Assembly: GCF_028771845.1 (NCBI RefSeq)
Contig: NZ_CP118270.1
Span: forward strand, 6,200,001 to 6,264,000
DNA: 64,000 bases
DNA from: Paenibacillus marchantiae
Lineage (GTDB): Bacteria > Bacillota > Bacilli > Paenibacillales > Paenibacillaceae
Direction of reading: 5' to 3'
The notes under the pieces: model-generated
Databases searched by the model: none
What the model was told of the DNA's origin: nothing
What the model saw: only the letters and a program-made list of their open reading frames with translations
In this document: in pieces, positions 10,741 through 19,941 of the stretch
How positions within the stretch are numbered: the stretch's first letter is position 1
Layout: each line of letters opens with the position of its first letter
Made by a program: the position numbers and the translations under genes

Positions 10741-11391
10741 ACTCTGATGAATGAATCTCCGTAAAGTGAAAACGGATGTTGCTGATGCCTATCTTCTCGG
10801 GAACTATACTATAGGGAGGAATTCGAACCCCTCAAAAAGTGGTGTCCAAATACTCAATATGCGTTATCAGACGCGATAACATGAGTCCTAATTCCAAGCT
10901 GTTTTGGATCAGGTTTTTTCGGAGTATAAAGGTGTTTTTGGGCTATGTATTCTAACATATCTCATCGCTTCCTACATGAGTTTCCTACTTCATCCTCTGT
11001 TCTAAAAGTCAGTGAAGAGAAGCTCAAAATGACCATTCAAGCTCATCTTTCTTCAAAACGTGGGCGATCTAAGAAGTAGATGAATGAACGAGTTCAACGG
11101 TTGATCGAGGCTGTACAACAAAACCCATTTCGGGAAACAACGTATGAGAGTCACCTCATCAATCTTAAGATTTTAATCAGTCTTATTCTTCAATTCCAGG
11201 AGCATCTTGCTATGTTGGAACAGACCCTAGAGGCCCTGGCTACTGAAATTGAAGAATATGATTTAATCCAATCGATTCCCGGTATTGGACCTAAAATTGC
11301 TGCAACCACTTTATCGAAAATTGGAGAAGTGGCCTTAGTAGCTTGTGCGAATATGCTAGTTCATTGGTTGTCTGCTATTTTAAAAAGTTAG
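10741..11391 (+). pseudogene. IS110-family transposase remnant
   Basis: Degraded DEDD-type transposase. One frame near 10,750 reads LRKVKTDVADAYLLGNYT, typical of the IS110 RuvC-like domain. After stops and frame changes an open stretch from 11,080 carries IQSIPGIGPKIAATTLSKIGE, the helix-hairpin-helix of the Transposase_20 domain. The normal continuation after that motif (LVAYAGI-type) is lost through another frame change. The N-terminal DEDD start is missing. No function is expected. Confidence 0.8.
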
Positions 11392-11424
11392 AAATCATTC
11401 CGTTCGGTATAGAAAATTTATGGT

Positions 11425-11457
11425 ATAACCTTCCAACCAAAATCGTTGGAAGGTTAT
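11425..11457. terminator. Perfect 13-bp hairpin between IS remnants
   Basis: ATAACCTTCCAAC and its exact complement flank a 7-base loop; a short T-rich stretch follows on the plus strand. It is probably a rho-independent terminator or a leftover of an element end. Confidence 0.45.
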
Positions 11458-11557
11458 TTGACATGCTTATTAATAAATATAATACAGGCTTTCGTGTTTT
11501 TTTGCTGTTGACAAGATATTAGCTGGTAATGTTGAACAAAAGCAGCTGATCACATGA

Positions 11558-12345
11558 AGTGACCCCTTAAAGTTAGACAAATATTTTTATGCAACTTGTT
11601 GGGCATGAGTTCGGTAGCGTACCGGGCTCATGCCTTTTAATTTTGACTTGATGCGTTTGTAATTGTAGTAATCCATGTATCGTGCTAGTTCTTGCTTGAA
11701 GTGATCTACACTTTCAAATTCATGAAGATAAAAAAACTCTGACTTCATAATGCCAAAGAAGTTCTCCATTACTGCGGCGTTATCATAACAATTCCCTTTG
11801 CGTGACATGCTCTGGGTAATCGCTTGTCCCTTTAGAGCCTGTCGATACTGCTTCATCTGGTAGTGCCAGCCTTGATCCGAATGCAGGAGGAGCTCATCCC
11901 CATTGGATAAGCGTTTAGAGGCTTTATTGAGCATCTCGGAGACTAATGAATACGTAGGGCGAGACCCTACTGTGTAAGCGATAATTTCACCGTTAAACAA
12001 GTCCATAACAGGTGATAAATACAGCTTTTCTCCAAACAACTTCATTTCCGTAATATCGGTAACCCACTTCTCATTTGGTTTTTCAGCTTGAAAGTTACGA
12101 CCCAGTACGTTAGGTGCAATGTTACCTACAGTTCCTTTATAGGAACGATATTTTTTCATGCGCACCACTGATTCTAAACCTAATTCTTTCATGATACGCT
12201 GTACCTTTTTTATGGTTAACTCGATGTCCACGATTAACTAGTTCATCACGGATACGGCGATAGCCATAACGCCCCTGATGCTCCTCGTATATGGATTGAA
12301 TAAGGAGTTTCAGATCTGTGTCTAGAGAGGGCTTGTCAAACTGTA
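11558..12345 (-). mobile_element. Truncated IS3-family (IS150-group) element
   Basis: The left boundary carries an end of the IS3/IS150 type, GTGACCCCTTAAAGTTAGAC (about 11,556-11,577), directly followed by the 3' end of orfB. The other end, with orfA and the second inverted repeat, is missing: IS sequence stops at about 12,330-12,365, where a truncated ATPase gene begins in the opposite orientation. Confidence 0.75.
11587..12345 (-). pseudogene. IS3-family transposase OrfB, frameshifted and 5'-truncated
   Basis: DDE integrase of the IS150 group. The upstream frame reads YEEHQGRYGYRRIRDEL then RGHRVNHKK. The downstream frame continues KKVQRIMKELGL, then WVTDITEM, LHSDQGWHY and MSRKGNCYDNAAVMENFFG, ending in YNYKRIKSKLKGMSPVRYR. 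The two frames meet at an A6 run near 12,215, so one base has been gained or lost inside orfB. The N-terminus and orfA are absent. Inactive. Confidence 0.85.
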
Positions 12346-12347
12346 CT

Positions 12348-12800
12348 CTAACTCGTTTAGTAGAAACAGTAGAAGAAAGAACTCTCGTGCTACTTGACGA
12401 GCCTGAAGCACATCTACACCCACCACTCTTATCTGCTTTTATTCGTGCGCTTTCGGACCTACTTGTCCAACGTAATGCTATTGCTATAATCGCCACACAC
12501 TCACCTGTTATCCTTCAAGAGGTCCCAAAAAGCTGTGTGTGGAAACTTCGACGAAATGGTTCACAACTAGAAATTAACCGAGCCATGGCAGAAACATTTG
12601 GTGAAAATATAGAATCTCTTACATCTGAGATCTTTGAATTAGAAATCACTTACTCAGATTTTTATAAGATACTTCGAGATGGTGTTGAAAAATATGGGAA
12701 CTATGAAGATATAGTGGAGAGCTTTAATAATGAACTAGGATGGGAAGCAAAAGCAATTCTCAGAGCGTTGTTGGCCGGTGACCCCAGCAAGGAGGCGTGA
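12348..12800 (+). pseudogene. C-terminal fragment of an ABC-type ATPase (PtuA/OLD-like)
   Basis: Only the C-terminal third of an AAA_21-type ATPase remains: Walker B LVLLDEPEAHLHPPLL, then IIATHSPVILQEVP (the H-loop), then an extension ending just before the HNH gene. Walker A and the whole N-terminal part are gone, replaced by the IS3 fragment in opposite orientation. An ATPase with this Walker B plus a downstream HNH nuclease is the arrangement of Septu (PtuA-PtuB) and of related retron effectors. The open frame extends artificially into IS sequence to an ATG at 12,318. Probably non-functional. Confidence 0.75.
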
Positions 12801-12804
12801 ACAA

Positions 12805-13644
12805 ATGAGAGCTCTTACTAAACCTGAATTCTCAGCTGAGACTGTTTTCTTAGCTTCAATAAGTAGAGTGAAAAATAAAGAATTAAAACAAAGACTTGAA
12901 GATTGTCTTAATGAGATAATTAGAGATGCCACTGATTATGATTTAAAAGCAACAGAAGCAAAACTTCATCTTCTTCAGAAAAAGACTATTTTAAATGGGA
13001 ATGTCACTCGGAAGGAAATGGAGGCTGTATACACTGATAGATTTGCTAAATTAAAAACACCAGGCAGGCATTTTTACGACAAGTTGAAGGAAACAGACGA
13101 TGGCAAATGCCCTCTATGTAATCAGTTACCTGTTAAGACACTAGATCATCATCTAGCTAAAAGTGACTTTCCTTCTTTGGCCCTTTCACCAAACAATCTA
13201 GTACCAGCTTGTAGTGACTGCAATACAATTAAAAAAGCCGCTTTTCCAACTTCAAGTGAGGAAGAAACTCTACACCCCTATTTCGATAATATTGAGGATG
13301 ATCAATGGTTATTTGCGGATGTACTCCAAACATATCCTATATCAATGAATTTTTTCATTAAACCGCCAACACAAGTTACAGAATTATTGGCACACCGGGT
13401 TTTACACCATTTCAATTTTTATAAACTTAATACGCTCTATAAATCGGAAGCAGCGTCAGAGCTGCGCAATATCGCTTACCAAATGAGAAATCTATTTGAA
13501 TTGGCGGGACCTGAAGCCGTTAAAGAACAACTTATTGAGAGATCAGAGAGCAGTTTTCATGATCGATTAAACTCTTGGAAATCAGCTATGTACCAAGCCT
13601 TATCAAATGATAACTGGTATATTACAACGGGTATACAATTATAA
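12805..13644 (+). CDS. HNH endonuclease, PtuB-like
   Basis: A protein of 279 residues with a zinc-supported HNH nuclease core in its middle: CPLCNQL, then LDHHLAK, then NNLVPACSDCNTIKK. Two CxxC pairs, the DHH and the N residue of the motif are all intact. The start ATG has AAGGAGG 9 nt upstream and lies 4 nt after the stop of the ATPase remnant, so the two formed one operon. By analogy with Septu the HNH protein would be the nucleic-acid-cutting partner of the ATPase. Because the ATPase is truncated, the system is probably dead even though this frame is intact. The C-terminal half is not recognised. Confidence 0.85.
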   Translation: MRALTKPEFSAETVFLASISRVKNKELKQRLEDCLNEIIRDATDYDLKATEAKLHLLQKKTILNGNVTRKEMEAVYTDRFAKLKTPGRHFYDKLKETDDGKCPLCNQLPVKTLDHHLAKSDFPSLALSPNNLVPACSDCNTIKKAAFPTSSEEETLHPYFDNIEDDQWLFADVLQTYPISMNFFIKPPTQVTELLAHRVLHHFNFYKLNTLYKSEAASELRNIAYQMRNLFELAGPEAVKEQLIERSESSFHDRLNSWKSAMYQALSNDNWYITTGIQL

Positions 13645-13786
13645 ATAATCTTGAGGTTTCAATATATAAGAGTTATTTTTGAATTTTGAAGCTACAAATT
13701 TTCAACCTTATTGAATAGACGTAGTACTTTACTTGTATTCCAAATAGAAAATTCACTTTTTATTGAACACACGAAGTTTATCCAAT

Positions 13787-13831
13787 AGCAAGAAGAGACC
13801 TTGCTTAAACAAGCTTAGGTCTCTTCTTGCT
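13787..13831. terminator. Strong bidirectional terminator hairpin
   Basis: Perfect 14-bp stem (AGCAAGAAGAGACC and its complement) with a 17-base loop, between the HNH gene (plus) and the deoxyribosyltransferase-like gene (minus), which converge on it. Confidence 0.7.
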
Positions 13832-13937
13832 ACTATACCAAATGATTCATCTTTATTTTATTCAAGACGATCGTAGATATCGTAGGCAAAGTCCTCTACT
13901 GTAGTTCGACAAAGGAAATAAATATCAATAATGTTAC

Positions 13938-14687
13938 TTAAATATCATATTCAATTAGACAAGAAAGGCTTTCTGGTAAAGATATGTCATCTTTAATAAA
14001 GCCTATCAATTGACTAGCTTGTTCCCTAGTTAATTCGTCTAAGTTGATTGTCAACATCAATCCTGAATTACTGAGAAGATCCTCAAGATAGGTTATCTGT
14101 TTACTAGTTGAAGGCAGGCGATTTGTAGACTTTTTAGGTAACATATCCTTTCGCAACTCTCTACTATTTTTGTCAAAAGTTTCAACGAAAATTCTCCAGG
14201 CTTCTTCTGCCGAACGGCTTACTATTGAGATAGTTGCCATTTGAGCTGGAAACCACATGTCATCCAAACATGAAAGATCTTCTGATATAGCAACAAAAAC
14301 AGGTTTGTTTTGCGCTACTGCATAACCTATCTCTGCAATAGTACCATATGCATCTTTTTGATCAATCCATGCAAATACTGCTGTACTGGCATGAATCCCA
14401 TGAAGACATTTTGCAACTACATTATATCTACTTTGCTTGGGAGCTTCTGCTCCATTGTACTCATCGATACCATCTCCACAACCATTTTTCTCCAAGCCTC
14501 TTCCGTGTGAATTCCCCCCATGATAGCATCCATGATCACATTTTATAAAATAAGGGCCACAGTAGTTAAAACCATTTACTTGTTCTATTTCAAATCCATC
14601 TTTTGCTTGTCTTAAGTCTTTAAAAATAGTGTGTCGCCAATCATTTTTCCCAATTTTCCCAGCTGTGTAAACGAGTATTTTTTTCAT
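13938..14687 (-). CDS. Nucleoside 2-deoxyribosyltransferase-like protein with DUF3072-like tail
   Basis: A protein of 249 residues. Residues 1-150 look like a nucleoside 2-deoxyribosyltransferase-like Rossmann domain: KKILVYTAGKIG at the N-terminus, and STAVFAWIDQKDAYGTIAEIGYAVAQNKPVFVA, where GTIAEIGYA carries the catalytic Glu of the family. The last 60 residues (STSKQITYLEDLL to LTREQASQLIGFI) resemble the small DUF3072 module. Such proteins salvage or hydrolyse nucleosides, and deoxyribosyltransferase-like domains also occur in phage-defence effectors. It lies among decayed defence genes, so a defence role is possible but unproven. The start ATG has AGGTG 6 nt upstream. Confidence 0.75.
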   Translation of the reverse strand: MKKILVYTAGKIGKNDWRHTIFKDLRQAKDGFEIEQVNGFNYCGPYFIKCDHGCYHGGNSHGRGLEKNGCGDGIDEYNGAEAPKQSRYNVVAKCLHGIHASTAVFAWIDQKDAYGTIAEIGYAVAQNKPVFVAISEDLSCLDDMWFPAQMATISIVSRSAEEAWRIFVETFDKNSRELRKDMLPKKSTNRLPSTSKQITYLEDLLSNSGLMLTINLDELTREQASQLIGFIKDDISLPESLSCLIEYDI

Positions 14688-14838
14688 AATTCACCTATTC
14701 CTTTGTAGTCTTTATTGTTCGAACTATATTCTTAAGGTATTACAGACGGAGATTTATTAACCTTAAATTCCGTCTGCTGTATTTCGTTTTACCCTCTATT
14801 ATGTTTTACTGGAGTTTCAATTACTGTTTTTTCATACT

Positions 14839-15607
14839 AGGGCGTGTCTTCAAACTCAGGCAAGCCACACCATGATGGATGCCAGAATCAAAATGCCTTA
14901 AACGTACACGCTAATTTAGCCTAACGAGTTGCTAGACGACGATAGTTTTTCACTTTATTGAAGAACCATTCACGTTCTCTGTAGATATCTCGATCATAAG
15001 GTTGAATCTCTTGGCGATTCTTCTTACTTGGAATCTCTGAAATAGTCTGTTGCTCGTCCAAAAGTGCTCGAATCGCATTCGTATCATACGCTCCATCGGC
15101 CAATACTTGCTTCATTGTCAGTTTCATGGCTTGAAGTAGCTCATAGCTCTGAACGGAGTCACAATACGAAGTGGATTGCCTAGCCCATCGACCACGGCAT
15201 GAATTTTGGTGCTAGTCCACCACGGGAACATTCGATCGCTTGCTTTGCCCCCTTTTGCGCCCGATCCATGCTGGTGAACACGCACATCGTGGCATCAATC
15301 ATGATGCTTTCCTCATACACATCCAGGGAGACACACTTCAGCACCTCATCCCAAATCCCCGCTCTCTGCCAGCGGCGAAAGCGCGTGTAGACAGATTTCC
15401 AATGAGGAAGGTGGTTAGGTAAGTCACGCCATGGGGCGCCTGAACGAGCAACCCAAAGCATCCATTTAACATGATTCGGTTGTCCAATGCGGGACGTCCT
15501 CCTCCTTGTGGTTTTTGTTCAGGTGGAAACAGGTCTTGAACTCTCTGCCATTGTGTCTGTTTTATTTCGTATTGAGTATTCATCTAAACAGTTTGAAGAC
15601 ACACCCT
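14839..15607 (-). mobile_element. IS5-family element with both inverted repeats
   Basis: Bounded by AGGGCGTGTCTTCAAACT (14,839-14,856) and AGTTTGAAGACACACCCT (15,590-15,607), inverted repeats that differ at one base. Flanks allow a TA or CTA(G) target duplication. About 770 bp, the usual length for this group. The transposase inside is broken. Confidence 0.8.
14921..15583 (-). pseudogene. IS5-family DDE transposase, several frameshifts
   Basis: Three frames are needed to follow the protein: an N-terminal piece with WQRVQDLFPPEQ and GRPALDNR (15,583-15,338), then MLWVARSGAPWRDLP, YTRFRRWQRAGIW and SIMIDATMC (15,461-15,180), then LADGAYDTNAIRALL and YREREWFFNKVKNYRRLATR (15,127-14,921). The motifs are those of the IS5/IS427 transposase. 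Inactive. Confidence 0.85.
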
Positions 15608-16089
15608 AGATGCTAGCGAGAGAATATACAAAAACACTTTTACCAATAGAAAAAATATACTATTGTAAAGTTATTATGTATCTTTAAGGGACAACAAGGA
15701 GGAAAGCCCATCGTATTATTAGGTCAACCAGAGACTACTGGTTGGCTTTTTTAATAGCCATTTTACGATGGATGCAGCCGGGAGGATGTAACAGCCCCTG
15801 AGGATAAACCCCATAAATCCTAAAAAATCTTGTTGACCTTTTCGACTTTTAGAGAATAAATAACATTTTATCTTAAGTGGATAAATTTTCCTGGCAGAGT
15901 TCATTCGAATACAACTCTCAACTAAAATGGACCACGGACAAAAAAAGTATTGTGGTATCTACTTTTTAATCAACCACAATATTCTCTTTATTATAATAAT
16001 CATTTTTATTCTTTGAAGTTTAATCCAATTTCTTAACTAAATCCAAGAAAATTGAATTTCTTTAGTTTTAGTATGATGAGCCAAGTATT
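15608..16089. other. Gap between the IS5 copy and the Tn7-like left end
   Basis: No gene is supported. A rho-independent terminator for plus-strand transcription lies at 15,725-15,752 (CAACCAG, 6-base loop, CTGGTTG, then T6), with no gene left in front of it. A second inverted repeat, TATTGTGGT with ACCACAATA, lies at about 15,946-15,982. The exact outer end of the Tn7-like element should be in the last 100 bases. Confidence 0.5.
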
Positions 16090-16132
16090 TGGAAGCATAA
16101 GTTTGCCATGAGTCGAATTTGGAAGCATGAAT
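16090..16132 (+). repeat. Left-end pair of TnsB-type binding repeats
   Basis: TGGAAGCATAAGT at 16,090-16,102 and the variant TGGAAGCATGAAT at 16,120-16,132, same orientation, 30 bp between starts. Both are preceded by TT. They match the right-end repeats in inverted orientation. Confidence 0.75.
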
Positions 16133-16183
16133 GAAGAATTTATTGATCTATCGTTTCCCGTTAGTTTAATCACAAATTTTTAA

Positions 16184-17029
16184 TCACCCGAGTAGTTCGG
16201 ACTGTATAGGTACTTCCGAAGTGAATATTAATACAACCAACATGCCATCGATATTGTCTTGATCAAAGACAAATCTCTGTCTAAATGTTTTTTCAGCATG
16301 TACAAAGAAGAGTATATCTTTCTTCCTTTTCATCGGTGCATTTTGGCTATATCCATGATTCGCAGCATAATCCTCTACCACTTTCAATGCATTAGTCCAT
16401 TCATCATTATCACACAAATCTTTTAACTGGCGACCGTAACCAGAATTGGCATCAAGAAAATCTACCAATTCTTCTGTAAAGGCATTTGCATCATTAGTAA
16501 TTTCGTATGTTTTATCAGTTTTAAATCGATTAGTTGTGTTTAATCCACATGTCTCATTATCGATGATTAAATACCGCGCTCCTGAATGTGAGTCTTTTGG
16601 CTGTACATCGAATGAAGAACTACTCGGCGGAATTACAAATTCAAACTTTGGCCAAGTTGTATAGAGTTCTTTTTGTTTTTCATTTTTATCATTCGTACTG
16701 GTAACCTTTGCTTGGAGGAGTAAGGAATTCTTATTAACAGTCCCGTCTTTCAAAATATCAAAGTGAATATACAATAAATCACCCATTTCACACCTTTTAG
16801 TTCCGTGTTCAAATGCAACTTGTGGATGTCCATGAGTAAAAAAAGAAGTCATATGAAAATGACGAAAATTTTCACTTAAAATTGTTTCCCACTTATCTCC
16901 TAGCTTATGTAATTCTGAATGCATAGATCTGATAATTGGTACTTCTTTTTTTAGAGTATTTTCAAAAACATCAGTTAAATAATTTTCAGTTGCCATTATC
17001 AAGCTTTTTCTGTAAGTAACAATATTCAT
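16184..17029 (-). CDS. Cargo protein, possible PD-(D/E)xK nuclease
   Basis: A protein of 281 residues read toward the left end of the transposon. I do not recognise the family. Residues 80-110 have the look of a restriction-endonuclease fold: CEMGDLLYIHFD followed by NSLLLQAKVT, where the Asp of GDLL and the QxK on the next strand would be the metal site (Gln instead of Glu, as tolerated in some families). The start ATG chosen has GAGGTG 5 nt upstream; an in-frame ATG four codons earlier lies within that site, and a later one (MATENY) is possible. As first gene inside the left end it is a typical cargo position, and Tn7-like elements often carry defence genes. Function is inferred only. Confidence 0.6.
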   Translation of the reverse strand: MNIVTYRKSLIMATENYLTDVFENTLKKEVPIIRSMHSELHKLGDKWETILSENFRHFHMTSFFTHGHPQVAFEHGTKRCEMGDLLYIHFDILKDGTVNKNSLLLQAKVTSTNDKNEKQKELYTTWPKFEFVIPPSSSSFDVQPKDSHSGARYLIIDNETCGLNTTNRFKTDKTYEITNDANAFTEELVDFLDANSGYGRQLKDLCDNDEWTNALKVVEDYAANHGYSQNAPMKRKKDILFFVHAEKTFRQRFVFDQDNIDGMLVVLIFTSEVPIQSELLG

Positions 17030-17198
17030 ATAACACCTCAATTTAAATTTTGATACTTCTATTTTAGAACTATAAAACTAAATTTCAAGAAAAATGTTTT
17101 AAGGATAGGCCTATACGATTTCCTATTATGCCCGTTAACTTAATGAGGCATCATCAGTCTAAAATTCCCCCTCTCTCCGTCCTTAAAGGTATACAAAA

Positions 17199-17237
17199 AA
17201 GGATCGTCAGCATATCTGCAACGACCCTTATTTTTTT
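17199..17237. terminator. Terminator-like hairpin
   Basis: AAGGATCGT pairs with ACGACCCTT (one mismatch) around a 13-base loop and is followed by T7; runs of A before it make it work in both directions. It separates the nuclease-like gene from the broken HEPN gene. Confidence 0.5.
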
Positions 17238-17357
17238 CTTTGATTACAATGGTACTAGTATTGATAATGATAAAATAGATTTGGAAAATATAAGTCAATC
17301 TATCTCTTCTAAAATATACGAAGACTTGCTAGTGACAAACGAATTAGTAATATAGAG

Positions 17358-18409
17358 TTGAATTCGAACCTGGTAATGAGTTCGATTTTTTTCTCAAATG
17401 AGTACAAATTATTCTCGTTAGTAAAACTTGATGAAGACATTCAATGTGCCGAACTAGGAAAAATAGATAACAATAAACTGTTTGTTTCTCCTAATTTAAT
17501 TCTTGTGCATGTTGATTACCAAAAACTTAGATTTGAAGAGTTGGACACTATTGAGTACACTATCGAACAAATATGGAAAAACAAAAAAGTATCTATCACT
17601 TTAGAAAAAGGTATTACAATTTTTGGTATGAGATTGATTATGGATAGAATGTATGATAGATATACACCCCCTATTTTGGCTGAGGACTTGTTCATAAAAA
17701 TCTATTCCGAAGATTCAATAGACCTAACAGATGCAGTAGAAATAATCCAGGCTTACATCTTTGAATGTGGAACTACTTTAAATCTTAACTTAACCCTCTT
17801 CACCCCGACCGACTTCTTATGATTTCTTCCATATTGATGTAGAAGAGAGCAATCAAGAAAATAATAAGTTAAGGCTAAGATCACTCATTCAGGGAAAGGG
17901 AATATCTGAAGTTTCAGAAATTTACAACTCAGGAAACGACATTCACAATTCTGAATTTTTAATTCTTACATACGCAAAAGTTATTGAATATGTTTCTCAA
18001 ACAGTACTAAGAAAAGGAGATGCTTGATTCAATAACAAAAAAACTGTATAGTCCTAGAGCTCTAAATCCTGATTCCTCATTTATTCTAGAACTGGAAAAA
18101 CTGTACGATGAACATAGAAACTATTCAAAGGATCATCATGCAATTAAGCTAACCGTTCAAACTTGTTATGACATATCAGATATTGAATTAATTGCGCCTA
18201 GATTTCTAAAAAAGCTGAGCCTTGAAACTCTAGCAAGTGCGATATCCGATACAAGAAATATGATAGCCCACGCCAAAACTAATTACAGGTATAAAGGGCA
18301 TGAATGTCCGGTTGATGATATGGAGCGATTTGCACAATGTTTGAAAGTTGTTGCAAATCAGACTATTCGCTGGTTTGCAAGACAACACGAAGATGGCAGG
18401 ATCGTATAG
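17358..18409 (+). pseudogene. HEPN-domain protein (ApeA-like), broken by frameshifts
   Basis: Three reading frames together give one protein of about 350 residues. The first frame (17,358-17,822, TTG start) ends at TTCTTATGA. The next frame continues at once with DFFHIDVEESNQ to about 18,015, then stops at GCTTGA. The third (18,020-18,409) contains LDSITKKLYSPRAL and ends with TRNMIAHAK, the RxxxxH motif of HEPN ribonucleases. HEPN proteins of this shape act in abortive phage defence. At least two frameshifts make it inactive unless the reading is wrong. An upstream open frame (17,128-17,355) may or may not belong to it. Confidence 0.6.
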
Positions 18410-18904
18410 AGTTATATCAATAGAAAATTGAGCAGCAAAAATATATTGCCTGTGCATGCTTATATATGGTTCAAATTAATGTTAGTAAAGGGAATTTTTT
18501 AAGAACCATCTATGTCTCCCTTACTAAGTAAAAGAAAAACCTTGCGAGGCTAGGGAACTGACTGAAGTGCCCCCCTAGAATTTCATCAGCTAAACCCAGG
18601 GGTTTATCCAATGTCTTCTAAGGGGTACAATTCACATTTTTATTGAGGACTTTATTTTTTAAATCTTGATTAACTTGATCATCTTAGCTCACTCCTCATA
18701 ATGAATAACAGATTAATTTCATTATCTAATATAAATTATATGATTGCTAAAATTTGTTCTCTGGGTTTGCAACATTGAGGAGTATTGGGGAGTACTTGAT
18801 AGCTATTGGAAATAGTTTGGACTCATTTGAGCCTTGTTGGAATTATAGAGAATTGAAGAAGTTACAAGTAATATGGATTACTTTTATACAGAAAAAAAGA
18901 TAAT
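18410..18904. other. Gene-free stretch before IS30
   Basis: About 500 A+T-rich bases with no credible gene. TGAAGTGCCCCCCTAGAATT near 18,570 resembles the IS3-type end at 11,556 (TGAAGTGACCCCTTAAAGTT) and may be a residual insertion-sequence end. Confidence 0.35.
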
Positions 18905-19935
18905 TCTTGACGGATTGTCAAGCCAAGTGCGACAGTTCCTCTGTGAAAGATTCGTGAGCGGTTCTCCAGCTCAAACATTTTCGTGGTCTATGATTGATTA
19001 GATCGAGTGAATGGGCGAGATCTTCGTCCTGTACTTTAGCGAAATCGGTGCCCTTGGGGAGGAACTCTCGCAGTAATCCATTCCCATTTTCATTGGAACC
19101 GCGTTGCCAGGAGGAGTAGGGATCAGCAAAATAGACCTGCATGTCATGTGTACTCTCTAGGTTCGCATAGCAAGCAAACTCCTTACCCCTGTCCGCCGTG
19201 GCTGTAAGAAAGGTGCCTTTAGGGTACTGGGAGATGGCTACACCGAGTGTAATTTCCATGGGCAAGGCGGTACGATCTGGCATGAGAATGGCGGTATACA
19301 GGCGTGTCTTCCGTTCAATGAGTGTAGCTACGCATCCTTTGCTCTTCCCCCGACCAGATACCACGGTATCTAGCTCCCAGTGTCCAAACGTTTGACGAGA
19401 ACGAACTGCTTTCGGTCGAGTTGAAATCGTGCGGCCTATGGTGAATTTACCACGTATTTCTGCAGGTTTCTGACGTTTACCTTTGTGCCGAAGGACCTGT
19501 AATTCACCTCGAACCAGTCGTCCCTCGTAGATCCAGCGGTAGATGGTCTTAAACGAAACGGTGGACAGACCCTCGGTGCGAAAACGTTCACTGATTTGTT
19601 CAGGAGACCATGTAGCCTGAAGCTTTTCCTCTAGGGAAGCAGCCAAGGTGTCACACCATTTACCTGTGGATACCGAAGCCTTACGACGATCCTGATAAGC
19701 GTTTTGAGCTTGTTCCGCTTGATAAATATCCACAGAAGCTACCCGCTCTAACTCACGACCAACGGTTGAAGGATGCCGTCCCAGTTCTTTTGCGATGGCT
19801 CGTGAGCTCTTGCCCTGCTGGTGGAGGATTTCTAGCTTGCTGCGTTCGATTATGCTAAGATGTGTGTAGCTCATGGTGGATTCTCCTTGTGTGAATGTGT
19901 GGTGTAGGAACCTTCATTCTACTTTTTTCCAGTCA
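18905..19935 (-). mobile_element. IS30-family insertion sequence
   Basis: Contains an intact IS30 transposase. The ends are only roughly placed: the flanks share an imperfect inverted pattern around GTTCC (near 18,952 and, inverted, near 19,910), but clear terminal repeats could not be drawn. It appears to interrupt an IS110 copy whose N-terminal part follows at 19,942. Confidence 0.6.
18918..19874 (-). CDS. IS30-family transposase
   Basis: A full-length protein of 318 residues. The N-terminus has the helix-turn-helix typical of the family (LSIIERSKLEIL, then GKSSRAIAKELGRHPSTVGREL). The DDE catalytic core follows: FGHWELDTVVSG (first Asp), TATADRGKEFACY (second Asp), and WQRGSNENGNGLLREFLPKGTDF (Glu). 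It ends with NHRPRKCLSWRTAHE. The start ATG has AAGGAG 8 nt upstream. It looks functional, unlike the other IS genes here. Confidence 0.93.
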   Translation of the reverse strand: MSYTHLSIIERSKLEILHQQGKSSRAIAKELGRHPSTVGRELERVASVDIYQAEQAQNAYQDRRKASVSTGKWCDTLAASLEEKLQATWSPEQISERFRTEGLSTVSFKTIYRWIYEGRLVRGELQVLRHKGKRQKPAEIRGKFTIGRTISTRPKAVRSRQTFGHWELDTVVSGRGKSKGCVATLIERKTRLYTAILMPDRTALPMEITLGVAISQYPKGTFLTATADRGKEFACYANLESTHDMQVYFADPYSSWQRGSNENGNGLLREFLPKGTDFAKVQDEDLAHSLDLINHRPRKCLSWRTAHESFTEELSHLA

Positions 19936-19941
19936 TAATTA

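Noticed and set aside
12137..12231. Programmed frameshift in the IS3 element
   Set aside because: The A6 slip lies inside orfB, not at the orfA/orfB overlap where programmed shifting occurs, so it is a mutation.
15719..15904. A 61-residue minus-strand gene between IS5 and the transposon
   Set aside because: It is read through a terminator hairpin and lacks a ribosome site and recognisable features.
16031..16090. Exact left terminus of the Tn7-like element with 5-bp target duplication
   Set aside because: TGAT-like strings occur near both ends, but no pair of termini gives matching 5-bp flanks, so no boundary is claimed.
17128..17355. A separate 75-residue gene before the HEPN remnant
   Set aside because: No ribosome site, no recognisable content, and a terminator hairpin lies within it; could at most be a decayed N-terminus of the HEPN gene.
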